Numbered from the stretch's first letter, positions 34,736-43,725 are shown. The stretch is DNA of 64,000 nucleotides from Halogranum rubrum (GCF_900114455.1 NZ_FOTC01000001.1:1327058-1391057); one strand, 5' to 3'. Numbers and translations are program-made. Notes: generated by a model from the letters alone, not told the origin.

Positions 34736-35318
34736 AGTCGTCGCAGTCGAGGTCGAACCGTAGCCGTCGATAGCGGTCGTCTTCACTCGATTCGTCGATC
34801 AGACAGTAGCCGAAGGCGTGACTCGCGTCGTCGGGATAGACGTGAAGCGACCGACTCCTGACGGGACTGTAGACGGCGTGAACGTCGCTGACGCGGGGGT
34901 CGACCACCGTCGTCTCACCCGGGCGAACCACCTCGGTGTCGAGCGCTGTGAGTTCGTACAGGCCGTCGTCGAGTTCTTCTGGTCGCATGTTCACGACCGT
35001 CAGCAGGCCGTCGACGAGCACCTCGAAGCAGGGTCGACCGTGGTGTTCGTGCGGCACGAGGGCGTACCCCGGCGGCCACTCCATGAACCGAATCACGTGT
35101 TCGCCCTCGTCACCGACGACTTTCCGACGAGTGTAGGTTCCTGTGGGCGCTTGCTCGGTCGAGACGCCGTCGAAGAAATCGGGGTCGCGGATGGCCGCTC
35201 TGAGGAGTGCAGGACCGTGTTCGACGAAGGCGTCGTCGCTCTCGTCGAGCAGTTCACCGAGACGGTCGTACAGGCGACGGACGACCGGGTTCGGGGTGCG
35301 ATGTGTCTCCGTGCTCAT
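34734..35318 (-). CDS. Cysteine dioxygenase type I-like cupin
   Basis: 194 residues. The cupin metal site is visible as VPHEHHGRPCFEVLVDG (His-x-His plus Glu), with a later His in RVSDVHAVYSP. This is the arrangement of CDO_I proteins, Fe(II) enzymes that oxidise thiols such as cysteine to the sulfinic acid. The Arg-rich N-terminal helix precedes the barrel. The substrate could be another thiol acid. It is convergent with the FAD protein and divergent from the lipoprotein at 35447. Confidence 0.75.
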   Translation of the reverse strand: MSTETHRTPNPVVRRLYDRLGELLDESDDAFVEHGPALLRAAIRDPDFFDGVSTEQAPTGTYTRRKVVGDEGEHVIRFMEWPPGYALVPHEHHGRPCFEVLVDGLLTVVNMRPEELDDGLYELTALDTEVVRPGETTVVDPRVSDVHAVYSPVRSRSLHVYPDDASHAFGYCLIDESSEDDRYRRLRFDLDCDD

Positions 35319-35401
35319 CTAGATACAGTCGTCGTGACAGGACAAAACTGTAAGTGGTGAGTCGCAGAATCTGCAAAGCCGACTGTCGGGAGATGCAGAG
35401 A

Positions 35402-35420
35402 TATATGGACCGCATAATAA
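35402..35420 (+). promoter_or_regulatory. Promoter element shared with the paralogous lipoprotein gene
   Basis: Matches ATATGNNCNGNATAATAAC, as upstream of the lipoprotein gene at 30973. It ends about 27 bases before the ATG. It is followed by a strong Shine-Dalgarno GGAGG at 35439-35443, three bases from the ATG. Confidence 0.45.
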
Positions 35421-35446
35421 CGACTATCCCGAGTGAACGGAGGACT

Positions 35447-36046
35447 ATGACACGACGTGTACTCGTACTGGCGGTCGGGGTCCTCGTCCTCCTCGCGGGC
35501 TGTACGGGCGGTGCCGGACCCGGCGACTCGCAGGCGACGACGGAGATGACTGAAGCGACCGAGACGACGGCGACGGCGACTGGGACGCCGACGGCGACGT
35601 CCACGCCCGAACCGACGCCGACGGCCGAGTGGAGTTCGCCGACGCCGCCGAACAGTCCGACGCAGGTCGACGAGGAACAGGTCCAGATGGGCCGCATCTC
35701 GAACGTCGAGTTCGTCAACACGGTCGAAGGCGCGAACGGTGAGGGTTACTCGAACTTCGACCTCAGCGTGCAGGCGAACACGACGATGGAAGACGTCGAC
35801 CCCGAACACGGGACCGTCGACGGCGAACCGTACTTCGTGGTTCTCATCGACGGCAAGTTGGTCGAGCGGACGAAGTTGGTATTAGAACAAGAAGACGGGC
35901 AGTACAACATCACCGTCCGCGGCGGCGCGCTGACGAACTTCGACGCGGGGACGCTCGAAGTGACCGTCCTCTTGATGGACGAAGACACCCAGAACGACGA
36001 CGTCTTCGGCCGGTGGACCGGCGAGATAGAGTACAATCCGCGGTAA
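35447..36046 (+). CDS. Thr-rich secreted lipoprotein (paralogue of 30973-31647)
   Basis: 199 residues. MTRRVLVLAVGVLVLLAGC is a signal peptide with lipobox. A Thr/Glu/Pro linker (TATGTPTATSTPEPTPT) and a beta domain follow, with FVNTVEGANGEGYSNFDLSV and GEPYFVVLIDGK; the pattern ANGEGYSNFDL corresponds to SNGEGVTGFDL of the paralogue. ATG at 35447 is set by the adjacent GGAGG. The function is unknown; it is surface-exposed by inference. Confidence 0.75.
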   Translation: MTRRVLVLAVGVLVLLAGCTGGAGPGDSQATTEMTEATETTATATGTPTATSTPEPTPTAEWSSPTPPNSPTQVDEEQVQMGRISNVEFVNTVEGANGEGYSNFDLSVQANTTMEDVDPEHGTVDGEPYFVVLIDGKLVERTKLVLEQEDGQYNITVRGGALTNFDAGTLEVTVLLMDEDTQNDDVFGRWTGEIEYNPR

Positions 36047-36159
36047 GCGTCGCAGACCCGCGGAAAGAGAGAACAGAGAGCTACCGGAGAGGGACGTACG
36101 ATGGCAGCGCCTCCCTCGCTATGGAAACCGTTTTTCGCGGTCGTTCCGAACGTCGGGCC

Positions 36160-37485
36160 ATGAACGTACGCGAAATCGCCGACCTCGGGCCGGACGAGCG
36201 TGACGCACTCTTCGAGCGTGACGCCGGTATCGAGGCGGTCCGAAGCGACGTCCGCGACATCGTCGACCGGGTGAGCACGGAGGGCGACGTCGCCGTCCGA
36301 GAGTTCTGCCGCGAGTTCGACGACGTCGAAGTCGGCAACTTGGACATCACCGACGAAGCGGAACGCGCCTACGACGCCGTCGACGACGACGTGCGCGAGG
36401 CTATCGACACGGCCGCAGACAACATCCGCGAGTTCCACGAGCGACAGGTGCCCGACGACTGGCGCGAGGAGTTCGACGGTCGTGAGTTGGGTCGACGCTA
36501 CCGACCACTGGACCGCGTCGGCGTCTACGCACCCGGCGGAACGGCGGCGTACCCTTCCAGCGCGCTGATGGGCGTCATCCCGGCGAAGGTGGCCGGTGTC
36601 GACCACGTCGCCGTCGCGACGCCACCAGCCGACGAGATAAATCCGGTGACGCTCGCGGCCATCCACGCGGCCGGTGCGGACGTCGTCTACAGCGTCGGCG
36701 GCGCGCAAGCCATCTCGGCGCTCGCCTACGGGACGGAGACGGTCAAGGCGACGCAGAAAGTCGTCGGGCCGGGCAACAAGTGGGTCACCGCGGCGAAGGC
36801 AGAAGTTCGCGGCGACGTCGAGATAGACTTCCTCGCCGGTCCCAGCGAGATTCTGGTCGTCGCCGACGAGAGCGCCAATCCTTCCTTCGTCGCCGCGGAC
36901 CTCGTCGCACAGGCCGAACACGACACCGACGCGTCAGTCGTCGCCGTCACGGACGACGAGGCGACGGCCGAAGCAATCGTCGAGGAAGTCGAGAGACAAG
37001 CCGACGGCCGCGAACGTGCCGACATCGTCGCCGAGGCGCTCGACAGCGACGCCAGTGGCGTCTTCCTCGCCCGGTCGATGTCCGAAGCGGTCCTCTTCGC
37101 CGAGGAGTACGCGGCGGAACACTTGACGATTCAAGCGCGCGACGACGAGGAACTGCTCGACCGCATCTCGAACGCCGGCAGTGTCTTCCTCGGCCCCTAC
37201 ACCCCCGTCGCGGCGGGCGACTACGCCTCCGGGACGAACCACGTCCTCCCGACGAACGGCGGCGCGAAACTGTACGGTGGGCTCTCGGTCGACACGTTCC
37301 TCCGGTCGACGACGGTCCAGCGACTCGACCGCGAGGGCCTCGACGGTCTCGCGTCAACCATCACGACGCTCGCCGAGGCGGAGGGACTCGAAGCCCACGC
37401 CGAGAGCGTTCGGCGGCGACTCGACGACGCCGGTGCTCACGACGATGCTACCGGTGACGCTACCGGTGACGGCGACGGCGAGTGA
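36160..37485 (+). CDS. hisD: Histidinol dehydrogenase
   Basis: 441 residues. It performs the last two steps of histidine synthesis, L-histidinol to L-histidine with 2 NAD+. Family segments in order: YAPGGTAAYPSSALMGVIPA, GAQAISALAYGTETV, FLAGPSEILVVADESANP, AQAEHDTDASVVAVT with catalytic residues, EHLTIQARDDEELLD and GDYASGTNHVLPTNGGAK. The C-terminus adds an acidic tail with a GDATGD repeat. ATG at 36160 fits the family start (MNVREIAD). The stop overlaps the next methyltransferase start. Confidence 0.96.
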   Translation: MNVREIADLGPDERDALFERDAGIEAVRSDVRDIVDRVSTEGDVAVREFCREFDDVEVGNLDITDEAERAYDAVDDDVREAIDTAADNIREFHERQVPDDWREEFDGRELGRRYRPLDRVGVYAPGGTAAYPSSALMGVIPAKVAGVDHVAVATPPADEINPVTLAAIHAAGADVVYSVGGAQAISALAYGTETVKATQKVVGPGNKWVTAAKAEVRGDVEIDFLAGPSEILVVADESANPSFVAADLVAQAEHDTDASVVAVTDDEATAEAIVEEVERQADGRERADIVAEALDSDASGVFLARSMSEAVLFAEEYAAEHLTIQARDDEELLDRISNAGSVFLGPYTPVAAGDYASGTNHVLPTNGGAKLYGGLSVDTFLRSTTVQRLDREGLDGLASTITTLAEAEGLEAHAESVRRRLDDAGAHDDATGDATGDGDGE

Positions 37486-38276
37486 CACACGCTCGTCCCA
37501 CTCGGACGTTCGCCGAGGCCTGCGAGTCGGTGCTTCGGGAACCGGACGGCGAGCACTCGCTGTACACGACGCTCGCACCGCTGTACGACCGGATGGTGCT
37601 CGACGCCGAGGAGCAAGACGACTACGAACGACACCTTCGCACGCTCGCTCGACACGTCCCGCAGACGGCGGAGACGGTGCTGGACGTCGGTTGTGGCGTC
37701 GGCGGGTTTCTGCCGTTCTTGGAGGCGCGGTTCCAGCACGTCGTCGGCGTCGACGCCCACGCCGAACTCCTCGGGTTCGCTGCCCGACGTGCCGGACACG
37801 CGATGCTCGTCGACGGCGACGTAACCGACACCGACTGTGCACTCGGCCGCCACTTCGACGCCGTCGTCTCCCTCGACTCTCTCACCGCACGGTTCACCGA
37901 CGAAGAACTCCTCGCCTGCTTCCAGACGGTTCGTGAGCATCTCGAACCGGACGGCGTCTTCGTCTTCGACGTCGTCGTGGACCCCGTCGCCGTCGCCGAG
38001 GACGCCGTCGGCGTGTACACTGGTGAGGGCTACCGTCTCGAACGCGCCGTCGACGTCGCTCCGAAACCCGCGCTTCCGGGTGTCGAACTCCGCGTCGACT
38101 ACCGCGTGACGGATATCGGCGGCGACCGACGGGCGACGACCAAAGAGTGCATCTCGGTCCGGACGTTCGACGTCGAGACGGTGGAGTCCGCACTGTCGAC
38201 TGCCGGGTTCGGACGAGTCGCCGTCGAACGCGACACCGGCGACGAAGGGACCGTCGTCGTCGTCGCGCAGCCCTGA
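37482..38276 (+). CDS. Class I SAM-dependent methyltransferase
   Basis: 264 residues with a GTG start overlapping the hisD stop (GTGA). Motif I is VLDVGCGVGGFLPFLEARF, the acidic residue follows in VGVDAHAELL, and LGRHFDAVVSLDSLTARF is motif II. The C-terminal half matches small-molecule methyltransferases. Coupling to hisD suggests co-expression but gives no clear metabolic link. The substrate is unknown. Confidence 0.8.
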   Translation: MTHARPTRTFAEACESVLREPDGEHSLYTTLAPLYDRMVLDAEEQDDYERHLRTLARHVPQTAETVLDVGCGVGGFLPFLEARFQHVVGVDAHAELLGFAARRAGHAMLVDGDVTDTDCALGRHFDAVVSLDSLTARFTDEELLACFQTVREHLEPDGVFVFDVVVDPVAVAEDAVGVYTGEGYRLERAVDVAPKPALPGVELRVDYRVTDIGGDRRATTKECISVRTFDVETVESALSTAGFGRVAVERDTGDEGTVVVVAQP

Positions 38277-38361
38277 ACGTTCGGAGTGCCCGCCCGAGTG
38301 TCGACGTCGGTTCGCCGAACTCGGCGTCAGGGTTAACACGTCGGACCAAGTAACTAGCACT

Positions 38362-38727
38362 ATGAGCACGGGAACCGCCGAAGGGGAGACGCGAGCGCCC
38401 ATCACGGTCACGGAAGCGGCGGCCGAGGAGGCGCTGTCACTCCTCGACGGCGAGGGGTTGGATACGGACATCGCCGGACTCCGCCTGTTCGTCCAGCAAG
38501 GTGGCTGTGCGGGGCTCTCCTACGGGATGCGCTTCGACGACGAACCGGAACCGGACGATACGGTCACGGACTTCCACGGTCTGCGAGTCTTCGTCGACCC
38601 CGCCAGCATGAAGTACATCGGCGGGTCGACGCTCGACTACGAGAGCGGCCTGCAGGCGAAGGGGTTCCACGTCGAGAACCCGAACGTCGAGAGCGAATGT
38701 GGCTGTGGCGAGTCGTTCCGGACGTAG
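38362..38727 (+). CDS. A-type iron-sulfur carrier (IscA/ErpA/HesB family)
   Basis: 121 residues. The conserved cysteines appear as VQQGGCAGLSYGMRF and, near the end, ESECGCGESF, with the segment VDPASMKYIGGSTLDYE between. These proteins pass Fe-S clusters to apo-enzymes. Length and motifs are canonical. It is a single gene, possibly with its own promoter. Confidence 0.94.
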   Translation: MSTGTAEGETRAPITVTEAAAEEALSLLDGEGLDTDIAGLRLFVQQGGCAGLSYGMRFDDEPEPDDTVTDFHGLRVFVDPASMKYIGGSTLDYESGLQAKGFHVENPNVESECGCGESFRT

Positions 38728-38761
38728 AAAAGTTCTTTTCAGGGTTCTGTGAAGCGGAGGT

Positions 38762-39238
38762 ATGGCCCTCCACTCACGACGAGACGTTCTCAGACTCGGG
38801 AGCGCCGCGGCGGCGACGTCGCTGGCGGGGTGTGCGAGTTTGCCCTTCGTCTCACGGCCGAAGTTGACGCTGACGGTGCTGAATCACACTGAGCAGGCGT
38901 ATCGTCTCACTGTCGACTTCTATCGTACTGACCGAAACGAGAGAGGAGAAGCGCACGTATTCGGACGGGAGTACGACCTCGCTGGCGGGAACGGCGAGGA
39001 GAGCCAGACGAGCGACGAAAATATCGTTCCCAGTAGGCGGTACCTCGTCCGGGTTGCTGCTCGAACTCGCGACGGGGGTGTGACATCGCTCCGAGACCAC
39101 TATCACTTCTATCCGGATTGTGACGGAACCGACGAACCGTCGGACCGAATTTACGTCGAGGTCGAACCCAGACCTGCCAGAGACCCACGACTCAGTTTCA
39201 GTACCAGTGGCTGCTCACCGGACTCCATCTATCTCTGA
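38762..39238 (+). CDS. Tat lipoprotein, function unknown
   Basis: 158 residues. SRRDVLRLGSAAAATSLAGC is a Tat signal with lipobox. The mature part is a beta-rich domain (LTLTVLNHTEQAYRLTVDFY) resembling other small haloarchaeal lipoproteins, with two further Cys near the end that could pair. No enzyme motif is seen. Confidence 0.75.
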   Translation: MALHSRRDVLRLGSAAAATSLAGCASLPFVSRPKLTLTVLNHTEQAYRLTVDFYRTDRNERGEAHVFGREYDLAGGNGEESQTSDENIVPSRRYLVRVAARTRDGGVTSLRDHYHFYPDCDGTDEPSDRIYVEVEPRPARDPRLSFSTSGCSPDSIYL

Positions 39239-39283
39239 CCGCCGAGAACCAGACCTAAACCCCACCGCGCCGTAGCGGGGTCA

Positions 39284-39529
39284 ATGACGCTGGAAGCAGC
39301 CACGACGGCGGACGGCGAAGAGGTCTATATCAGTCGGAACGAGGGTGTTCGCGGCTCTGAAGCGCCGTTCTTCGTCGTCTACGTCTCTGACGACGCCGAG
39401 AAGAAGTGGGGGTTCTACTGCGACAACTGCGAGACGTTCGACAACGCGATGGACACGATGGGCCGCATCGTCTGCAACCGATGTGAGAACATCCGGAAGC
39501 CCGAAGAGTGGGACGCCGCCCACGAGTGA
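39284..39529 (+). CDS. Haloarchaeal zinc-ribbon-like protein (DUF5816-like)
   Basis: 81 residues. An N-terminal beta part (EAPFFVVYVSD) is followed by GFYCDNCETFDNAMDTMGRI and CNRCENIRKPEEWDAAHE. Two CxxC knuckles 21 residues apart should bind zinc. Conserved in haloarchaea as far as I recall; function unknown. Confidence 0.8.
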   Translation: MTLEAATTADGEEVYISRNEGVRGSEAPFFVVYVSDDAEKKWGFYCDNCETFDNAMDTMGRIVCNRCENIRKPEEWDAAHE

Positions 39530-39623
39530 GGAGAAACTTCGGAAAGTTCGCGAGACGCGCCGAGGCCACTGTTTTCCGAATGGTGACAAGATTTATCACG
39601 GAGACAGGAGTATGCCTAGGTAC

Positions 39624-39965
39624 ATGGCCCCTGTTACCATGCCACCAGTCGAGCAAGCGCGGGAAATCTTCACCCGTCTCGGCTACGTCGTCTCCGGCGA
39701 GGGGACGGAACTCACGGCGGAGCGCAAGTGGCGCACCGTTCGCGTAACCGCGATGACCGGCGGCGACGCCGAAACCGCACAGCGCGTCCTCACGGACGGC
39801 GGGGACAGTGACGAACCTGGGTTGCGATGTTTCGTCACCTGGGACGGCTATACAGGGGAACTTCGAGAGCGACTCCTCGACGCCAAACCGCCGTACGACT
39901 GGGCGGTCATCGGCGTCGACGACCACGGGAGCTACGAAGTCGTCCACGGCGCAGCACCCGCCTGA
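39624..39965 (+). CDS. Conserved haloarchaeal small protein
   Basis: 113 residues. It begins MAPVTMPPVEQAREIFTRLG, then mixed alpha/beta sequence (WRTVRVTAM, LRCFVTWDGYTGELRERL, YDWAVIGVDDHGSYEVVHG). It seems to be a member of a small haloarchaeal family without known function. Starts at 39612 or 39639 are also possible. A TATA-like block near 39588-39597 would place the transcript start close to this ATG, giving a nearly leaderless mRNA. Confidence 0.7.
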   Translation: MAPVTMPPVEQAREIFTRLGYVVSGEGTELTAERKWRTVRVTAMTGGDAETAQRVLTDGGDSDEPGLRCFVTWDGYTGELRERLLDAKPPYDWAVIGVDDHGSYEVVHGAAPA

Positions 39966-40052
39966 CCCGAGTCGCACGCCCGTTCGGTATCGTCCGACCG
40001 ACTGACCTCAGCGACCAACCAACTTTTACCGGAACCGCGTGTCGAGAGTCTC

Positions 40053-40628
40053 ATGTTCGCCCTACAGAGCGACATCGTCACGCAGGCGTTCTTCGACTTC
40101 GTCGCCAATCTCCGAACGGCGCTCCCGGCCATCATCTCCGGTCTCGTCTTTCTGCTCCTCGCGGGGATGCTCGTGAAGGCCGTCCTGTTCGTGGTGAAAC
40201 TCGTCTTGAAGCGGACGCTCCCCGGTGAATCACCCGTCTACCGGCAGTTCGTCGCCACCATCGTCGCCGTCTTTCTCTGGTTCGCGGTCGGACTCTCCTT
40301 CCTCTCTATCGTCGGCTTGGAGGACATCGCCGCGTCGCTCGGGACGGCGGCGGGGTTCGTCGCTCTCGGCGTCTCCTACGCGACGTCGAGTATGATCGCC
40401 GACGCCGTCGCGGGGGTCTACCTGCTGCGTGACCCGGATTTCATGCCCGGTGACACGGTCGAAGCGGGTGACACCACCGGCGTCGTCGACACCATCGAAC
40501 TCCGGAAGACCCGCCTCCTCGTCGACGGCGACGTCGTCGTGCGCGGAAACGCCGAGATAGAGAAGAAGTGGCGAAAGCTGACGGACGCAGACGAGATAGC
40601 CGAACGGGAAGAGCGTGTGACTAGCTAG
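40053..40628 (+). CDS. Small MscS-like mechanosensitive channel protein
   Basis: 191 residues. About three membrane helices (residues 22-45, 65-88, 92-125) are followed by a short beta domain with DPDFMPGDTVEAGDTTGVV and EKKWRKLTDAD. The pore-like helix (LGTAAGFVALGVSYATSSM) and the following beta segment match MscS, but the usual C-terminal cage domain is missing. It may be a regulatory or minimal channel for osmotic relief. A larger MscS protein is encoded at 46698-47771. Confidence 0.78.
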   Translation: MFALQSDIVTQAFFDFVANLRTALPAIISGLVFLLLAGMLVKAVLFVVKLVLKRTLPGESPVYRQFVATIVAVFLWFAVGLSFLSIVGLEDIAASLGTAAGFVALGVSYATSSMIADAVAGVYLLRDPDFMPGDTVEAGDTTGVVDTIELRKTRLLVDGDVVVRGNAEIEKKWRKLTDADEIAEREERVTS

Positions 40629-40674
40629 CACGACTTCCGAGCGGCTTATCGTATCGGGCGCCGAACGAACGACC

Positions 40675-41646
40675 GTGTTTATCGGTCACGCTCTGCTCGC
40701 GTTCGCGGTAGCCGCGACCGTCACCGTGTCTCTCGGGTGGTCCCGAGAGCGGGCGCTCACGGTCGGTATCCTCGCGGGCCTCTTCGCGGCCGCCCCAGAC
40801 GTCGACATCGCCTACGCACTGGTGGGGGTCGCGACAGCGAGTGTCGGCAGCGCGTTGGCGCTAGCCGGAGCCTTCTGGGAGACCGGCAACCTCGTCCACC
40901 GAGTGGTGACGCACTCGCTCGTCGTCGCGCCGGTCGTCGCTCTCGCTGCCGCTCTCGCGGTCGACAGCGTTCGGCGCACGTCCAGAGCCTCACGGGCAGG
41001 CGCGTTCCTCGCCGCTTCCAGTCTCGTCGTCGTCGCCGGTGCCGAGAGCGGCGCACTCGGCGCGGCGGTGATGGGACTGTTCTGCGTCGTCTCACTCGGT
41101 ATCGCCGTCGCCGCCGCGCGTCGGACCGACCTCAGTGCGCGAACCGTCGCCGCCGCGGCGCTGTTCGGCCTCGTCTCGCATCCCTTCGGCGACCTCTTTA
41201 CTGGCGAACCGCCGGCGATGCTCTACCCCTTCGACGTGACGCTGTTCGTCGAGCGCGTCACACTGCACTCGGACCCGACAGTGCATCTCCTGAGTGCGTT
41301 CGGTCTCGAACTCGCGACCGTCTGGGCCGCCGTCCTCGTGACACTGTGGCTCACCCGGCGGTCGCTCCGAACCACCGTCGACCCGCGAGCGACCCTCGGC
41401 GTCGGCTACGCGGCCAGTCTCCTCGTCATCCCGGCACCGACGCTGGACCTCTCGTACCCGTTCGTGTTCACCGTCCTCGCCGTCGGTGCAGTTGGGATGA
41501 CTCCACGGTTCAGCCAATCGGCGAAGACGCGACGACGACTTCGACACTCGTTCGAACTGCCCGACTGGTGGTCCGCAGGCGTGACCGGCCTCGCGGCCGT
41601 GACGCTCGCGTGGGTGGCGTATTCGGTCGTGTATCTCTTCGCCTGA
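40675..41646 (+). CDS. YdjM-like membrane-bound metal-dependent hydrolase family protein
   Basis: 323 residues with a GTG start and about eight membrane helices. Conserved polar residues of the YdjM family are present: GHALLAFAVA at the start, AAPDVDIAY, and LVHRVVTHSLVVAP, with later SHPFGDLFT. The His and Asp residues probably bind metal at the membrane face. The substrate is unknown. Confidence 0.8.
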   Translation: MFIGHALLAFAVAATVTVSLGWSRERALTVGILAGLFAAAPDVDIAYALVGVATASVGSALALAGAFWETGNLVHRVVTHSLVVAPVVALAAALAVDSVRRTSRASRAGAFLAASSLVVVAGAESGALGAAVMGLFCVVSLGIAVAAARRTDLSARTVAAAALFGLVSHPFGDLFTGEPPAMLYPFDVTLFVERVTLHSDPTVHLLSAFGLELATVWAAVLVTLWLTRRSLRTTVDPRATLGVGYAASLLVIPAPTLDLSYPFVFTVLAVGAVGMTPRFSQSAKTRRRLRHSFELPDWWSAGVTGLAAVTLAWVAYSVVYLFA

Positions 41647-41730
41647 GTCGTCTGAGTCACCTGAGTCGCCCGAGTTACGCTCACGCCCACCGCCAGTAGA
41701 GCCAAGTTCTTCGCGACCACCTCCCACAGT

Positions 41731-42036
41731 ATGACGGTCGAGAAACACGTTCGGATTCACGAGACTGCAACTGTCGACCCAGAGGCACACGTCGCAAAGC
41801 ACGCCACCGTCCACGACGGGGCGTCCGTCGCCGCGGACGCTCGTATCGGAAAACACGCGACGATTCACGAGAACGCTCGTATCGGCGAGGGCGTAGTCGT
41901 CGGGAAACACGCGACGGTGCACAGCGGTGCCCACGTCGGTCGAGAGGCTCGTCTCGGCAAGCACGTCACGGTCCAAACGGGTGCGGATGTCGCGGCGGAC
42001 GCACGGGTCGGCAAGCACTCGACGGTACACGAGTAG
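41731..42036 (+). CDS. Minimal left-handed beta-helix repeat protein
   Basis: 101 residues composed almost entirely of tandem hexapeptide-type repeats with recurrent GKHATVH or KHATIH units (for example VAKHATVHDGA, IGKHATIHENA, VGKHATVHSGA, LGKHVTVQTGA). Such repeats build left-handed beta-helices in LpxA-like acyltransferases and carbonic anhydrases, yet no other domain is attached. The regularly spaced His residues could bind metal. Function unknown. Confidence 0.7.
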   Translation: MTVEKHVRIHETATVDPEAHVAKHATVHDGASVAADARIGKHATIHENARIGEGVVVGKHATVHSGAHVGREARLGKHVTVQTGADVAADARVGKHSTVHE

Positions 42037-42108
42037 CGGTAGAAGGCACCGAGAAGAGAACGGCGCAGAACAGCAGCGGAGGCGGCGGCCAGACGTTCGA
42101 CCGTCTTT

Positions 42109-42921
42109 CTACTTCACTTCGTTGTACATCTCGTCTATCATCTCGTCGAGGTCCGGGTTGCCGCCGCCGGGTTGCTGGGGCGTGTAGCTGAACTCGCCCT
42201 TCCCGTCGGGAGCCTCACCTTGCGTCCAGGGCTGTTCGGGATTCTCGCGCTCCTCGTGGGCCGTCGACATGAACGTGTAGTTGTACTCTTGGTTCTCCTT
42301 CGACTGGTCGAAACTGTTGGGAACGGGGCGGTGCTCGCCGAGGGCCTCGAGCGCCGCGTGCCACTGGTTCTGGTGCATCGTGTCGCGGGCGATGAGATAC
42401 TCCAGCATGTCTTTCATGCCGGGGTCGGTCGTGAACTCGTAGAGGCGCGTCGCCAGCAGTCGGCCCGTGGACTCGGCCATCACGTTGGCGTACAGGTCGG
42501 CGGCGAGGTTGCCGGACGCGACGACGTAGTTCCCGGTGAACGGGACGCCGTTGCTGTCGACCGGCATCGCGTGGAGGCCGGCGGAGAGCGCCTGTCGGGG
42601 CTGTCCCGAGCGCATCATCTCGTCGATGACCGCGTCCTCGCGCGCCGCCTCGCGGGCCTCGTCGGAGGCTCCTTCGAGGTTCTTCGACACGGCCGTCGCA
42701 AGCATCTCGATGTGGCCCAACTCCTCCGTAGCCGTCTCCATGAGGAACTGGCGCATCTCCTGTTTCTCGGCCGGGATGGCGAACGCCTGGAACATGTACT
42801 GCAGGGCGACGCGCATCTCGCCTTCGGCCCCGCCGATAGCCTGCTGGAGCATCTTGGCGAACTGCGGGTTCGGTTCTTCGACTTCGACTTCGTACTGGAG
42901 TTCGTCGTCGTGGTAGAACAT
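42109..42921 (-). CDS. Manganese catalase
   Basis: 270 residues. It destroys hydrogen peroxide with a dimanganese centre. Ligand segments: GGAEGEMRVALQYMFQA (Glu), TATEELGHIEMLATAVS (Glu, His), and further on MAESTGRLLATRLYE and RDTMHQNQWHAALE (Glu, His). I chose ATG at 42921 (MFYHDDELQYEVEV), the standard family start, supported by GGAGGT three bases upstream. An in-frame ATG at 42942 is possible. Confidence 0.95.
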   Translation of the reverse strand: MFYHDDELQYEVEVEEPNPQFAKMLQQAIGGAEGEMRVALQYMFQAFAIPAEKQEMRQFLMETATEELGHIEMLATAVSKNLEGASDEAREAAREDAVIDEMMRSGQPRQALSAGLHAMPVDSNGVPFTGNYVVASGNLAADLYANVMAESTGRLLATRLYEFTTDPGMKDMLEYLIARDTMHQNQWHAALEALGEHRPVPNSFDQSKENQEYNYTFMSTAHEERENPEQPWTQGEAPDGKGEFSYTPQQPGGGNPDLDEMIDEMYNEVK

Positions 42922-42924
42922 CGT

Positions 42925-42930
42925 ACCTCC
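42925..42930 (-). promoter_or_regulatory. Shine-Dalgarno site deciding the Mn-catalase start
   Basis: GGAGGT on the minus strand, three bases before the ATG at 42921. Strong sites of this kind are rare in the window, where many mRNAs look leaderless. Confidence 0.6.
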
Positions 42931-43089
42931 GACTTCGCCCATATCATCGAAAAGCCGAGGGGCTGTAATTACCAGCAGGCATCGACCGGTTCGGGCGAGC
43001 CGTCGGACGGCCGCCCTCACGTGGACTCCCCGACGGCGACGCTTCGAGTGTCGGAACCGTTATGCCTCCGCTGACACCTACGTCAGGAC

Positions 43090-43725
43090 ATGTCGCGCTC
43101 CGGCCTCCGAGACGTGGTCGAACGCCGTCAGGCGAACGCTATACTCGGGTGGCTTCTCGTCGGGTTTCTCACACTGGTCGCCGGTGCGGAACTCGTCGAA
43201 CGAGACCTGCTCTGGGCAGGGTTCACGCTCGCCGTCGTCGCCCTCACCATCGTTCCGGCCGTCGTCTACCGGGACCCGCTAGCGATGCTGCCGTGGGAGG
43301 TCATCGCGCTCGCGTCACTCCCGATGCTCGGGCGCGCCCTCGTCACTGGGCAGCAAGTCGGTGGCATCACGCTCAGCGGGCGAGTGACGACGTACTTCGC
43401 CGTCGCCGCAGTGGCACTCATCATCGCCGTCGAACTCGACGTGTTCACCCCGGTCAAGATGAACTACTCTTTCGCCGTCCTCTTCGTCGTCATCGCGACG
43501 ACGGCCGCGGCGGGTGTCTGGGCGATTGCACAGTGGCTCTCGGATATCTATCTCGGTACGAACTTCCTCCTCGGGCGGCCGACGACGACGAGCCCCGAGA
43601 CCGAACTGATGTGGGACTTCGTCGCCGCGACGCTCGCCGGTATCGGCGCAGGACTCCTCTTCGAGTTCTACTTCCGCCGCCGCCGTGACCGACAGGCCGC
43701 TCTCACGGAGGAGGCAAACGCGTGA
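43090..43725 (+). CDS. Integral membrane protein, operon partner of the next gene
   Basis: 211 residues with about six membrane helices. It starts MSRSGLRDVVERRQANAILG and ends in a cytoplasmic basic segment FYFRRRRDRQAAL. No transport motif is recognised. It overlaps the next membrane-protein gene (GTGA), suggesting a two-protein complex. Confidence 0.72.
   Translation: MSRSGLRDVVERRQANAILGWLLVGFLTLVAGAELVERDLLWAGFTLAVVALTIVPAVVYRDPLAMLPWEVIALASLPMLGRALVTGQQVGGITLSGRVTTYFAVAAVALIIAVELDVFTPVKMNYSFAVLFVVIATTAAAGVWAIAQWLSDIYLGTNFLLGRPTTTSPETELMWDFVAATLAGIGAGLLFEFYFRRRRDRQAALTEEANA

Noticed and set aside
39612-39623. CCTAGG-containing palindromic sequence as a DtxR box or insertion target
   Set aside because: It is a short chance palindrome overlapping a start region, without the TTAGG-N-CCTAA arrangement.
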